Positions 1 through 11,250 are shown, counted from the stretch's first letter. The stretch is DNA of 64,000 bases from Kuschelorhynchus macadamiae (GCA_030620095.1 JAUTXW010001345.1:509001-573000), one strand, 5' to 3'. The notes: generated by a model not told the origin, from the letters alone. Program-made: numbers and translations.

Positions 1-955
1 GATATAACATCTGATGAAGCCTAGAAACAATAATTGTTTTTTGAAAAATAAAAATTAAGTGGAAATTTTTAAACAAGTGTTTTCGTTTACTCTGTATAAA
101 TGGATTTCTAAGTACATGCTAGTTCTTTTCGATATATTCTTTGCAAAATTAAGTCTTCAAAGCTTTTAATAAGAAAAATTGCAACCATAATACATATTAC
201 GGTATTTCAGAAGGCCAAGGAAAAAGCAACACAGCAAAAATATAACGGCTATATTTAAGAAGCAGCATCTCAATTTTTCTTCGAAGCCAGTCTTTTTCCA
301 GAGATTTTGAGGAGGATCCTAATTGAAGCCAGACGATATTATCCCGACTTAAGTTATTTTTCTGCGTCGGTATGGCGATTTTATAAATTAGGATCCCTGG
401 TGAGATTTGGTAAATTAGTTTTATGTTATTATATTCGTTATGTCTATTCAAGAGATTATTAGGATTTTGAAATTAACTTACTCAAAATAAATACATTTTA
501 TCAAACAAATTTTGATTGCTATGGTCTACTTCGTAGAGAAGCAAATAAGCAAAAGTACCGGGTGAGTTAACGATTGAAAAAAGTAAATTTACGTCGAACA
601 GGTACAATTTGGAAACAAACTGTTTATGCTATGGGATACATATGTAAATCGCGCTCATTCTAAAAATATTTTTAATTATACGGGGTGCGTCAAAAAAGTA
701 GAGCTACTAAACGTTGTATTTTTTAAATGGGACACCCTATATTAAACTTGATTTTTAAATTCTATATAAAATTCTAACACTTTTTTGTACAACATGTTAT
801 ATGGCTAAAATTGATACTTTCTTAAATATTTGGCTAATTTCTTGCGTTTGGAATAACAAACAAATTTCCCTTTTGACTATTTTGCAACTCAACCAAATGT
901 TTGATACGTAATCTAATAACAAAAAAATTGATAGTTTGCAGCCATCTATAATATT
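1..955. other. Intergenic/intronic DNA, no gene recognised
   Basis: This AT-rich stretch has only short spurious ORFs. Around 679-742 a small palindromic pair is visible (GGGGTGCGTC near the left, GACACCCTAT near the right), which resembles the ends of a small mariner-type MITE remnant. Nothing else supports a function. Confidence 0.5.
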
Positions 956-1880
956 TTTACTTTTCTCGTAAAAGAAAAGTATTGTAATGGTGACAAAAAA
1001 CACCCTCCAAGATTTTTTCAAATGTTTACGTCCTAGTCCCTAGATGTCGAAAAACATGTTATCTGAATTCCATCGGTCTGTCTGTTCGAGGGAAAGCTAA
1101 AGAACTACTTATCCGATTGACTTCAAATTTTGATCAAAAATTAAGTGTTATATGTCAAAAAATATTACTAAAAACCTACTTATCCAATATATCTCAAATT
1201 TGGCAAAAAAAATCGAATCCAAGATGGCGCAACCAAACCTGTAGAACTTATTCAAGATGGCGGAACAAAATGGCGGCCAAATAAAATGTTGGTAATTGTG
1301 AAAAAATCACCCTTTAAAGTTTTTTTTTATTTTCATGTTTTAGCGTCCCTAGATGCAAAAAAAAAATGTTTTATCATATCCGTCGGGCTGTCTATCGGTT
1401 TGTTTATCTGTCTATCAGTTCACGGCATAACTTAAAAGGTACTTATCAGATTGACTTCAGAGTCTTTAGGAATGACATGGTAATCGAATATGCCGGAACT
1501 ATGGCGGCCTAGTGAAACGTTTTCACAAAAAGTGTTACATAGGAACGGGTAACATTTTGGTATGAATATATGGTAGAAAAACAAAATGGCGGCTTAATAA
1601 AATAAAAAATTACTTCAAATTTGTATCAAAAATTATGGGTCATATGGGGATGACCTGCTAATATTTTGGTAAAAATCCAAAATGACGAAACAAAATGGTG
1701 GCCTAGTGAAATGTTAAATCAATTATTACGCAAAAACTACTTATCCAATTTATTTCAAATTTTGCATAAACATCAATTATTATGTTGGAATATGGGGGAT
1801 GGCCTGATAATATTTTGGTAAATATCCAATACGGCGGAACAATGTTAAAACAAATTGTTAGAATGTATTATTTGGATTTA
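956..1880 (+). repeat. Dispersed repeat family A, copy 1
   Basis: The copy starts with a hairpin-like end (CTTTTCTCGTAAAAGAAAAG, about 960-979) and GTATTGTAATGG, then a GTCTGTCTGT tract. It continues as degenerate monomers of about 100-150 bp. Each monomer holds 'ACTTATCCAATTTA', 'TTCAAATTTTG', 'TAATATTTTGGTA' and 'AACAAAATGGCGGCC'. The same sequence recurs at 7796-8045, 44222-44545 and 50575-50960 on this strand, and inverted at 52680-53822, where the hairpin end also reappears at 53.8 kb. It has defined ends but no visible coding capacity, so it looks like a non-autonomous element with internal tandem repeats. Confidence 0.75.
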
Positions 1881-2340
1881 AGATCCTGTTAAGAAAGCAA
1901 GTATTTTTTTAAATTGTAGCTCCTATATCTTGCAGGAAACCCATATTATCAGTCTTTACCTACTCCTTTGTTATGAATATATTTCCCCGATATTATGTTT
2001 CTAAATGGTTTTCGTTAACTATTATCTTGTTATGTTAGAGTGATGTATTATTTGAGATTAGGATCCAGTAAAGAATCAAAAGTCTGTTTTTACTTTATTG
2101 TTGCATCTTCAGGACACATATGCAGATTCTACACCCAGCCTGAAATCCATATTTTCATTCTTTACCTACTACGTTGGACAGCAGATATTTCCTAGATATT
2201 AAGTTTCTAAATGGTTCGTCTGGTTTTTATGTTAGAGTGGTGTATTATTTGGGATTAGGATCCAGTAAACAATAACAAGTTTTTTTTTTAAATTATCGAC
2301 GTTTTGCTATTTTACTGTTCTATCCTCAGGATAGATATAT
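1881..2340 (+). repeat. Dispersed/tandem repeat family B, about 2.5 units
   Basis: Units of about 170-210 bp share 'CAGTCTTTACCTACT', 'TCTAAATGGTTTTCGTTAA', 'TTATGTTAGAGTG' and 'TATTATTTGGGATTAGGATC'. The same family returns at 7218-7795, where one unit is inverted. Both times it directly adjoins family A, so A and B may be parts of one larger element. Confidence 0.75.
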
Positions 2341-3395
2341 TATCACAAGTATTTTCATTGAAGTAACCAGAACTTGGTGTCGCCACGTTCTGTTTAAGCT
2401 GATACTACGTAGTCAGTACCAAAATGGGGAACAATTTTAGGGTAACTATTTCGTGAAAAACGTGTAACTGTGACTTTGAGAATGACGTAGATAGTACGGA
2501 ATTGTGTAATTTACCCTAATTTACCCTATTCGTCACTTCCTTATTTCTGTCTTTATTTAATCCGTTTTAAAAATATGTATGGTTCGTTTTAATACAAGCA
2601 AAAACAGTTATGGCGACAACAAACACTCAAATTGGGAATATGATGTAGAGCGTATAGAATACGTTATTGGTATTTATTTATTTACATGCGTTTCACTTAG
2701 TTTTCTGGCTATACTAAACACCAAAAATTAAAACGCAGGCAATATCTCTGGTGAATATGCTGATGATAGTGGTGAAAACATTACGCGCCTTTAAAATTCG
2801 TTAATTTTCAATACATTTTGGTCAAATATATTGACTAATTTAAATCTCAAGAATGTAATTTTGGATTTTGGTTTAAATAGTAATTATCATTAAATTTCTT
2901 ATTATGAACAGTGATTCTTTTTGTAACGTAATGTTTAATTTGTATGCATTTTTTATCTTTATACTCACAAAAACAAACATCATAGTTAAATATTTATAGG
3001 TTAGATGAAAATAAACAATGGCGTTCTATTGGACTTTTACTTTCAGGTTGGCTGCATTTCTTTACTGAGAAAATTACTTAACATCAAGTGTCTACGACTG
3101 CTCCAACACGCTTTTGTAGTTTTGGATTCTTTAAATATAAAGTAATTTTGAATAATTACTATTATGTCACGGCAAAGAAAAGCCAACCTTGGAGTCAATT
3201 TCTTAAGCAGTTGCTTGGCAGTAGTTATTATATAATTACTTTACATGAAAAATTACTATAAGGTATTATTCGCAGTAACAAATACATATATATTACTTAA
3301 AAACGTGTATCCCAAAGTGTTTGTTGATATATAGTAGGATTATTAGTAATAAATACGTAAAAACAGTTGTAGCTACTTTAGTGCTAGCTGGGTAT

Positions 3396-3396
<1 letters not shown>
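2341..3396. other. No gene recognised
   Basis: AT-rich sequence between family B and the (TA)n tract. I see no ORF with family resemblance and no clear repeat ends. Confidence 0.5.

Positions 3397-3397
<1 letters not shown>

Positions 3398-3426
<29 letters not shown>
3398..3426. repeat. (TA)n microsatellite
   Basis: A TA dinucleotide run immediately left of the mariner terminus. It probably provided the TA target site of the element. Confidence 0.9.
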
Positions 3427-3429
<3 letters not shown>

Positions 3430-3635
3430 GGTGGCCCATCGAAAACGTACCGCAAGGCATAACGGCCAGGGTAATTTTTTTTCAAAAAATCCAAAAACAC
3501 GTCAATTTTGTTTGTGAGGGGGACAATTTTTGCCCTTAAAATGATCGCAAAATTTTCAACCCTCTAAGCGGGGGTGTCGGTGTGGTACCGCAATGAAAAG
3601 GGCTTTCTATTCTCTATACATTCCCGCTTTGGTTT
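3427..3635 (+). repeat. Left terminal inverted repeat of the mariner element
   Basis: It matches the reverse complement of 6886-7169 with some substitutions. It lacks an inner piece of about 38 bp that the right copy has (around 6980-7020). Its inner end (TTTGGTTTT) continues on the far side of the hAT insertion as GAAAATCGGTCAAG from about 5497. Confidence 0.85.
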
Positions 3636-5497
3636 TTATAATGAGGAGGTGAGAAAAAACAGACTTCTAATGAGCTATTTGGTCGATGTTACGTGTCACC
3701 TAGCAAAGCAAGAATTATCTTTCAGAGGCCATAATGAAAAAAGCGATTCCGTTAGTGCGGGAAATTTTCGGGAAACTTTTAATCTGTTAATTAAACGTGA
3801 TAACGAAATACAACAACATTTAAAAAAAATTGGAAATATTTTTTCTGGTTTATCAAAAACTATCCAGAATGATTTGATATCCTGTATTTCCGATTACCTT
3901 GCAGATACAATTCATAGGGAGATAAAAGAGTCGTTGTTTTTTGCAGTGCAAGCTGACGATACTACGGATATTTCTGAGAAGTCCCAATGTGCGATTTCAA
4001 TTCGGTACGTTAATATATACGGTGAAATCAAAGAAAGTTTCTTGGGTTTTCATGACGTTAGCGAAGACAGAACAGCGGACGCAATGTATGGATTAATTGT
4101 TACAGTCATAGGCAATTTCGATTATAAAACAAAATTAGTTGGGCAATGCTACGATGGTGCTAGTGTGATGGCAGGTTCATTGAATGGTTTGCAAAAAAAG
4201 TTAAAGATGATGCTCCTTTTGCTTTGTTTACGCATTGTAGTGCGCACAGATTGAATTTGGTTTTACAAACTGGTTCAAAAAATATAAAAAATTGCCGAAT
4301 TTTTTTCGCAAGTGCGTCCTCGATTCCCGGATTTTTTCATCAGTCTGCAAAACGGACATTTACTTTAGATTCCACGATAGGAAAGAGGATTTCTTCCAGT
4401 TCAGACACCAGGTGGGCTTCCCGTTCTAAAATCATTCAAATCTTGCACTCTGAATGGGAAGGCCTAAAATTAGTTTTTTCTAAAATTATTGACGACCAAT
4501 CATCATCGGCTGAGTCAATAAACGGGGCCAAGGGATATCTTAAATTTATGAACGATTTAGAATTTTCGTTTCTTACCGCTGTGTATAAACATATTTTTGA
4601 CATAACTGACCCCCTTTTCAACATTCTACAGAAAAAATCATTGGACATCACCTATTGTAAAAAGCAAATATTTATGGCAAGAGATCGTATCAAGTTATTG
4701 AGAAATGAGACAATGTTTAATACAATATTTGAACAAGCCCAATCAAGGATTTTTAATAATAGGGACTCAGGGCAATTGTCAAAAAGAATTAAGTTATCGG
4801 ACACCATTAAAGGCGATGAGCAAAGTTCTTTACGCATTTTATTTTATGAGATAATTGACAATATTGTGACTCAAATAGAAGTTAGGTTTGCAGATATGTC
4901 TCAGTTATTATATTTTTCTTTAGCGGATTCCTCAAAATTCGAAGAATATAGCAAAAATTTTCCGCTTGAATTTGTGACGAATGTGACCAACTTTTATAAA
5001 CATTTCTTTGATAAACAAAAATTAATTAATGAGCTTAGTGTAATATATCTCGATGAACAATTTGCATTGCTGAGCGTCGAGGCAATTTTAAAACATTTCG
5101 TAAAAAATGAACTTCAAGAAATATTTCCTGAAAGTTACAAACTTTTTGCGTTGATTGCTACCATACCTATTACAAGTACCTCAGTGGAAAGACATTTCTC
5201 TTGTTTAAAGCGAATAAAAACGTATTCTCGCAATACAATAAAAAATGAACGTTTATCGTCACTTGCGCTAATTTCAATAGAAAAAGTGTTGTTCTGCTCC
5301 TTACAGAAGGCTGATAACTTTACGGATGTCATAATAAGTAAATTCGCCCTTTTAAAAGATAGGCGGATAAATTTAATTTATAAAACTTAGTTGTCAGCTA
5401 AGTGTGTACGCGGCTTAACGTTTTCTTATAACGTCATTATTCTTGAAATTATTGTGGTCGTCGCCTACCCTAGCCTAAACACCACGAGCCGCCACTG
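3636..5497 (+). mobile_element. 5'-truncated hAT transposon inserted in the mariner element
   Basis: The right end is hAT-like: read inward on the minus strand it begins CAGTGGCGGCTCGTGG. The matching left terminus and the expected 8-bp target duplication are absent. The DNA jumps from the mariner repeat straight into the middle of a hAT coding sequence. A deletion after insertion, taking the hAT left end and the transposase N-terminus, explains this best. Confidence 0.8.
3637..5390 (+). pseudogene. hAT transposase (ZMYM1/DUF4371-like), truncated and frameshifted
   Basis: The protein pieces resemble the ZMYM1-like branch of hAT transposases. A DUF4371-type segment (KKNR-like start, 'AFRGH'-type motif as LSFRGHNE) is followed by a catalytic-core stretch with QADDTTDIS and GQCYDGASVM, then THCSAHRLNLVLQ. 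The hATC dimerisation region near the C-terminus contains ITSTSVERHFSCLKRIKTY. The N-terminal zinc-finger region is missing because of truncation. A one-base change in an A7 run (4193-4199) shifts the frame, so the ORF ending near 4254 and the one starting near 4224 are one former protein. The apparent upstream start at 3574 lies in the mariner inverted repeat and is a chance fusion. Not functional. Confidence 0.85.
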
Positions 5498-5748
5498 AAA
5501 ATCGGTCAAGTCATTTAGAAAATATGAAGGATTGAAATTTAAAATGTTTATTTACAAATTATCAGAGTAAATGATAAGGATAAATTCCTTCGACCAATTC
5601 GCTATTTTTGTCCTGTTATTTTAGATGTTTACTGCTGATTTTAGTGATTTGACATGCCACAACGATCAGGTGCGGTAGTTGCTAGATAGCTGTTCTGTAA
5701 CTTGTGCGTTTAAATTTCTCAATATCATTAAATTTTTTATCAATAATT

Positions 5749-6822
5749 ATGGTGTACTCACTTGCAGAAAAAGTGGAAATAATCGAACCTTATTTTAAAA
5801 ATAATGAATGTGGCAATCGGGTTGCGCAGATATTTAATGAACGACATCCTGAAAAACACCTTTCCGGCAAAATTGTTCGCGAGTTAGTAGCAAAATTTCG
5901 CGAAACTGGATCCCTTATGAATAAAAAGAGGCAGATGGAAAATCCTGTAGTAAATGAAGCTATGGAGGTCTTTGTATTGGGCCAAGTTGCCATGGATAGT
6001 ACGCTGAGTACAAGAAAATTAGCCAATGAGACCGGCGTGAATCGTACAAGTGTCCAAAGAATATTGAAAAAACACCATTTCCACCCGTATAAAATTCAGT
6101 TGGTACAAGAACTCAACGAAGACGATTTTGATCACCGCTTGCAATTTTGTGAAACTATTAGTGAACGAGTGGCCAATAATAATAATTTTCTATTCAATGT
6201 GTGTTTTTCGGATGAGTGCACTTTCTTTTTGAACGGTGTAGTTAATCGGCATAACTATCGGTACTGGGCTGAGAACAACCCCAGGGTATTTCACGAGGTG
6301 CACACACAACATCCTCAGAAATTGAACGTGTGGGCTGGTATTTTTGGAAATTCTATTGTGGGTCCTTTTTTTCTTCCTGGAACTCTAACAGGTGATATGT
6401 ACTTAGATTTACTGGAAAATACCATCGACCCAGCCCTAACTGACATCATCGAAAATAATCCTGGATACGTTGAAGCGGAACTGATATTTCAACAAGACGG
6501 TGCACCTCCACATTACTCTCAAAATGTGCGTAATTATTTAAACACTAACTTTCCCGGGCGGTGGATAGGACGAAGGGGTGCCATTGAGTGGCCTCCCCGG
6601 TCACCCGACTTGACTCCTTTAGACTTTTTTCTATGGGGACACATAAAAAGTAAAGTGTATAGCACTCCACTTGCCTCATTAGAAGATCTGCGAACACGAA
6701 TTATTGACGTTTGTCGCGAAGTGACCCCTCAAGTTCTTCAGAATGTTCGAGAACGATTTGAAGCTAATTTGTATTACTGTATGGAGGTCGACGGGCAACA
6801 TTTTCAGCATTTGCTTCATTAA
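5749..6822 (+). CDS. Mariner-family transposase, DD41D, apparently intact
   Basis: A cut-and-paste DDE/D transposase of 357 residues with no internal stop or frameshift. The N-terminus (about 1-115) has the paired helix-turn-helix pattern of Tc1/mariner proteins, including STRKLANETGVNRTSVQRIL (86-105). The catalytic residues are D155 (CFSDECTFF), D250 (FQQDGAPPHY) and D292 (LTPLDFFLWGH), with 41 residues between the last two, hence DD41D as in the rosa/Visitor-type elements. I chose MVYSLAEK as the start rather than the in-frame ATG 15 codons upstream, because family homology begins there. The gene lies just inside the right inverted repeat. The length is normal for the superfamily. Its integrity suggests recent activity, but activity itself is not shown. 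Confidence 0.88.
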   Translation: MVYSLAEKVEIIEPYFKNNECGNRVAQIFNERHPEKHLSGKIVRELVAKFRETGSLMNKKRQMENPVVNEAMEVFVLGQVAMDSTLSTRKLANETGVNRTSVQRILKKHHFHPYKIQLVQELNEDDFDHRLQFCETISERVANNNNFLFNVCFSDECTFFLNGVVNRHNYRYWAENNPRVFHEVHTQHPQKLNVWAGIFGNSIVGPFFLPGTLTGDMYLDLLENTIDPALTDIIENNPGYVEAELIFQQDGAPPHYSQNVRNYLNTNFPGRWIGRRGAIEWPPRSPDLTPLDFFLWGHIKSKVYSTPLASLEDLRTRIIDVCREVTPQVLQNVRERFEANLYYCMEVDGQHFQHLLH

Positions 6823-6885
6823 TACGGTAAGTTTTTTTTTATTTAATTCAATTTATGCGTTTTTTGAAAAATGTATTTTTCAAAT

Positions 6886-7168
6886 TTCAATCCTTCATAT
6901 TTTCTAAATGACTTGACCGATTTTCAAAACCAAACCGGGAATGTATAGAGAATAGAAAGCCCTTTTCATTGCGGTACCACATGACCCCTCTTCCCATTTG
7001 AAAAAGTTTGGGGGATGACACCCCCGCTTAGAGGGTTGAAAATTTTGCGATCATTTTAAGGGCAAAAGTTGTCCCCCTCACAAACAAAATTGATGTGTTT
7101 TTGAATTTTTTGAAAAAAAAATTACCCTGGCCGTTATGCCTTGCGGTACGTTTTCGATGGGCCACCCT

Positions 7169-7169
<1 letters not shown>
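6886..7169 (-). repeat. Right terminal inverted repeat of the mariner element
   Basis: This is the complete copy of the long inverted repeat, running from the segment around 'CCTTCATATTTTCTAAATG' to the terminal CCACCCTG. Its continuous sequence across 'CGATTTTCAAAACCAAACC' is what reveals where the hAT was inserted in the left copy. Confidence 0.85.

Positions 7170-7170
<1 letters not shown>

Positions 7171-7217
<47 letters not shown>
7171..7217. repeat. (TA)n microsatellite
   Basis: TA run on the right flank of the mariner element, the counterpart of the tract at 3398-3426. Confidence 0.9.
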
Positions 7218-7218
<1 letters not shown>

Positions 7219-7795
7219 TGTATATCCTGCATGAACCCCCTATTATTAGTCTTTACCTACTACGTTGGTCCGCAGATATTTCCTAAATATTAGGTCTCTA
7301 ATATGGGTTTCGTTAACGAACCTCTTGTTTCTACGTTAGAGTGGTGTATTATTTGGGGTTAGGATCCAGTAAAAAAACAAAAGTTTTTCTTAAATGGTGG
7401 CCGTTTCGCAACTTTATTGTTGCATCCTCACGACACAGATATTAAATACCGCATGATACTCATATTATCATATTTCTACTTCATTTATTCGCAGATATTT
7501 CTCAGATATTAAATGTGTAAATGGTTTTCGTTAACGATCTTCTTGTTGTTATGTTAGAGTGGTGTATTATTTGGGGTTAGGAAATATCTGCAGATCAACG
7601 GGGTAGTTAAAGACTAATATGGGTTTCATGCAGGATATATAATCTATGTAACGTCGACAATTTAAAAAAGGGCTTTTGTTTTTTTTACTGGATCCTAACA
7701 CCAAATAATACACCACTCTAACGCAACAAGAGCATCGTTATTTAAAAGCATTTAGAAACTTAATATATGGGAATTTGCGGACCAACCAAGTAGGT
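7218..7795. repeat. Repeat family B, two direct units and one inverted unit
   Basis: Two units run forward (about 7218-7575). The sequence then turns around near 7578 and runs back as an inverted unit (GGATCCTAACACCAAATAAT at about 7690). The arms could form a large hairpin. Compare with the direct-only copies at 1881-2340. Confidence 0.75.
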
Positions 7796-8045
7796 AAAGA
7801 CTGAACTGACGAAACAAAATGGCGGCCAAATAAAATTTTTAAAAAATCAACGTGAAAAAATCGTGTTCAATTGATTTTAAATTTTGCAGAAAAATTAAAT
7901 GTGAAAATGGGATGCTTATTAAATTTATTTTAAATTATGCCCAAAAGTCAAGTGTTGCATAGGTAGAAAGAAAATGGTAAACATATTGGTAAATATCCAA
8001 CATGATGGAACAAAATGACGCACAATAGAAATAAAGAGACAGTAT
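7796..8045 (+). repeat. Repeat family A, partial copy
   Basis: Contains 'GAAACAAAATGGCGGCC' and the 'CAAATTTTGCA' / 'AAATATCCAA' monomer blocks of family A, but lacks the hairpin end. Confidence 0.7.
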
Positions 8046-9114
8046 ATGTAACACATATATATACTGTGACTATTTACTGAACGATCACACTTCACTCTTC
8101 CTAATAAAAGTAATAATTCATAACAAGGAAAATTCGTAAAGGAAATATACCGATATTTTTAGTTATAATACATTCACAAAGCAATTTTATTTGTGATGTG
8201 AACCTATGTTTTCTTTGGTTAGTATGCTTAAACCATGTCATAACCGTTCGTCTAAAATGCTTGCTTGGTATTTAATGAACCACATCTAAATAAGAGAATA
8301 ACTATGACTTTTTTTCAACAGTGATTCCGCTTATATTGAAATATGTTTCATCAAAGACTTTATTATTAGCACATATGATTTTGATAGGCATGATGTTGAC
8401 TTTGTTTCCAAAACAAATTAAAATTAAAAAATTTTTTAATACAATTTATTCCATCAGTGATTCATTGTTAGAAAACTGGATGCTCGAGTATTCCCTTTCT
8501 CAATTAACTTTGAGAATGGCATAAAAATATTTTAGAGTTTTGTTGCATTGTTTAAAGAGTAATATTATGTTAAACCTAGTTTATTCAGAATGAACAAGAA
8601 TCCTTATTTCAAATGTAAATATTTACACCCTTCAAGAATTTAGGTGCATGGGCTGAGGTTGGAATAGTTTGAGGGTACTTTGGTAATCCGAAACCCTAAC
8701 GTCAATATTCAGATTACAAGTTAACTCGTATGGCTTTAACCCAGGTTTAAATATTTGTACCTCATTTAGCAATAATGAGAGTGTACTAACAAATAATTCC
8801 GATTTTCTATGCGCTTGGTTTATCTTAGGTAAACGAGGATTACCCAATGTTCTGTTAAGCTTTTCGGGTGTTTACCTACGTCAATTAGGTAAAGAGTTAT
8901 GAATTAATCCTAATTAAAATTAATAAAATAAGTTTACTCACTCCCATATTGGGGTTATTAGTTGTAATGAAAAATAGATTGTACTTCTCCTGTTCTCGCT
9001 TTTTCAGACTGCCTAATTACAATTTGTCATATTTTAATTAGCAATAGCTCTTATATATAATAAACAACTTTTTTTAAATATTATCGATTGACATACTTTA
9101 ATTCTTGCTTATAG
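8046..9114. other. Intron sequence upstream of the host exon; no gene seen
   Basis: AT-rich, with only short unconserved ORFs. It ends with a pyrimidine-poor but acceptable splice acceptor (TTGCTTATAG, AG at 9113-9114). Confidence 0.5.
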
Positions 9115-9193
9115 GATGGATCAATAGAATTTGAGGAATTCATAAGAGCACTCTCTGTGACGTCGAGAGGCAATTTAGATGAAAAATTACACT
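9115..9193 (+). CDS. Frq: Internal exon of neuronal calcium sensor 1 / Frequenin
   Basis: This 79-nt exon is flanked by a TATAG acceptor and a strong GTAAGT donor (9194-9199). In frame from the first base it encodes 26 residues, including DGSIEFEEFIRALSV and SRGNLDEKLH. This matches the second EF-hand loop end and following helix of NCS-1/Frequenin, a myristoylated calcium sensor acting at synapses and Golgi membranes. The exon ends with the first base of a tryptophan codon (T|GG), which fits the next conserved residue of the family. There is no internal stop, and the flanking introns show this is not a retrocopy. No other exon of the gene was found in the window. A close neuronal-calcium-sensor paralogue cannot be wholly excluded. 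Confidence 0.88.
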
Positions 9194-11250
9194 GTAAGTA
9201 TTTTTTCCCTTATGAAAGCAGTGTGTAGTAGTTATTATTGCTGATATAAGTAAAGTAACTATATCGTAAACATTTTGGAGCAGCTGAGATAACCACTAAC
9301 TGTTTTCATTATTTATATCTGCAACGATATTTTTATTTATTTATTAGTTATAATTCACTATAGAAAAATACATTTTCAACTGTTACTTATCTAAAATAGC
9401 AAACACCAAAAAAAACAGTTTTACTAATAGAATCGCTGCTAACAGAACCAGTACTCAAATCAACACCATTAAATCCTTCAAGATACTTTATATCGAAAAT
9501 GTATCATAAAAATTAATAAAGGAATTGCCGGATACAAATTCTCGAATGGCATATTATAATACAAAAACTCTAGGCCAACAGTTTTTTCGAATCGCAAAGA
9601 CGGAACTGAAAACGAATGTAGTATACCAAATACCACGTAACAACTGGTGGAAAGTCTATATAGTAAAAACCTCTTAATTATGACAAATAAAGATAAATAT
9701 AAAAAACAGCACTTAGTTTCTATTGTTTTGAAGAAGGTCATAACTTTAATTTCAATCACATAAAAAATGTTATTAATGAGGTTTAAGGAAAATTTATTGT
9801 AGCCCTGGAAAAGGTAGAAAAGAAATATTCAAACGTGATAAAAGGCATTACTTAATTTAAATGATTGAATTACTGAAGATATTTTCTTATACCAAAGCTG
9901 GAATTAGTCAATCATTTGTCCAACTAGCTGGGATCGCTCCAATTCTAAAACTCCATCTACAGTCTCGCATTTCAGTTTATACAGTTCTCTCCAATCAAAA
10001 GCAAATGTGGAAAATAATTATTTCGAGTAAATTACTTAAAAGCGAAATTTTATTTTTTATTTATAAAAAAAAATTTAAAAAATGTGGCCTTCAAGTTAAT
10101 TAATTAGGCAACAGACAAAATCGAAATTCGCTAGAATGAGAAAATAACAAGGTACCAAAACTGTGTCTAAGAAAAGTGTTAGATTTAACTAGAAAAAGTT
10201 TTATAAACTATTATAGTTTAAAAAAAGAAAAAATGAAAAGAAAATACAAAAATCAAATTGGGTACTGTTTAGAGCTATGTAGATTTTAAAATAAATATCT
10301 CAAGCGCTAACTAGTCGGCGAATCGATAAACGATGTCATTGCCATAGTATACATCAGGGTACATTAGGTAGTCCGAGGGCAGCACAAAAAGGAAACAAAA
10401 TACTTAGGAGTCGCTCAAAACAAAAAAATCCTGAAACATTGGATGTATGGTTATTTTTTGTGTTTATTTCGTTATTCTCAAGTTGACAAACGAGCGCCAT
10501 TTTAACAGAAATTTAAATGGAAAGGGGGTGGAGTGCACATCTCTTAAAGGGAACTTTCATCCTCGAAAGATCAACAAAATGTAGGGAGATTTAATTTTAA
10601 AATCGCGGCCATTCGTAACTCTGGCAGGAGTTAAAAAAATTAGAGTAAAATATTTGAAAATAATTGAGATATAAACTGATTTCTAAGAATGTGGACTCTG
10701 TTTTTTAGGTTTGTTTATTCACTTTTTTATATAGTTCGTAATAAGAACAGTTCTTGATTCGTTAATATATTTCTAAAATGTTTGCTCTTCAAAAGTGTTA
10801 TAATATCGTTTATCGTTGTCCTCTTTAGGCACTGACAATATTTGTATAAACAAAAGACACTGTACTTTATAATTGTTGTTTGCAAAAAAGTAGTCTGATT
10901 CTCACCGTGCATCATACGTGTTGGTCATCAGTTACTCGTTCTTTGACCAAAAAAATAATCAGCAATGGATCAAAATCACTATATAGAATTGAAGTAGAGG
11001 CAATTTGTATTTTGTTAACCTTGGTTCACAAGTTGTAGTATAAGTAATAATTTTGCTAATAATAATAAGCATTTTATTTTTTGTGTACCTGCCACATGAC
11101 TGAAAAAAACCGATAAAAAGGAGAGATAAAATTAAAATATAAGCAAAATTATGTTATATTAACAAAGGTTTAGAGTTTTATTGCGTTTTGAAATACCTTT
11201 TAACTTAGAAAATGAAAATTGTTTGAATTTCTATTCAACAAATTTTTAAT
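9194..11250. other. Intron sequence, no gene recognised
   Basis: AT-rich DNA with scattered ORFs of under 100 codons that resemble nothing I know. No downstream exon of the calcium-sensor gene was found here. Confidence 0.5.

Larger units (their letters stand above)
3427..7169 (+). mobile_element. DD41D Tc1/mariner element with nested hAT
   Basis: The two outer ends are inverted copies: CAGGGTGGCCCATCGAAAAC on the left and its complement ending CCACCCTG on the right, both inside (TA)n DNA as expected for TA-targeting mariner elements. The inverted homology extends over 200 bp from each end. The element carries one intact transposase gene (5749-6822). A 1.86-kb hAT fragment interrupts the left inverted repeat: the right repeat is continuous across the point where the left one is split between 3635 and 5498. 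Without the insertion the element would be about 1.9 kb. Confidence 0.85.

Noticed and set aside
3321..3539. ORF running through a (TA)n tract (poly Ile-Tyr)
   Set aside because: It is created by the microsatellite and the mariner inverted repeat; the same happens at 7095-7286, 20590-20793 and 45003-45203.
3574..3636. Start codon for the hAT ORF
   Set aside because: It lies in the mariner terminal repeat; the hAT homology begins only after 3636.
8632..8847. 71-codon minus-strand ORF next to the host exon
   Set aside because: No resemblance to the calcium-sensor gene or to any known protein.
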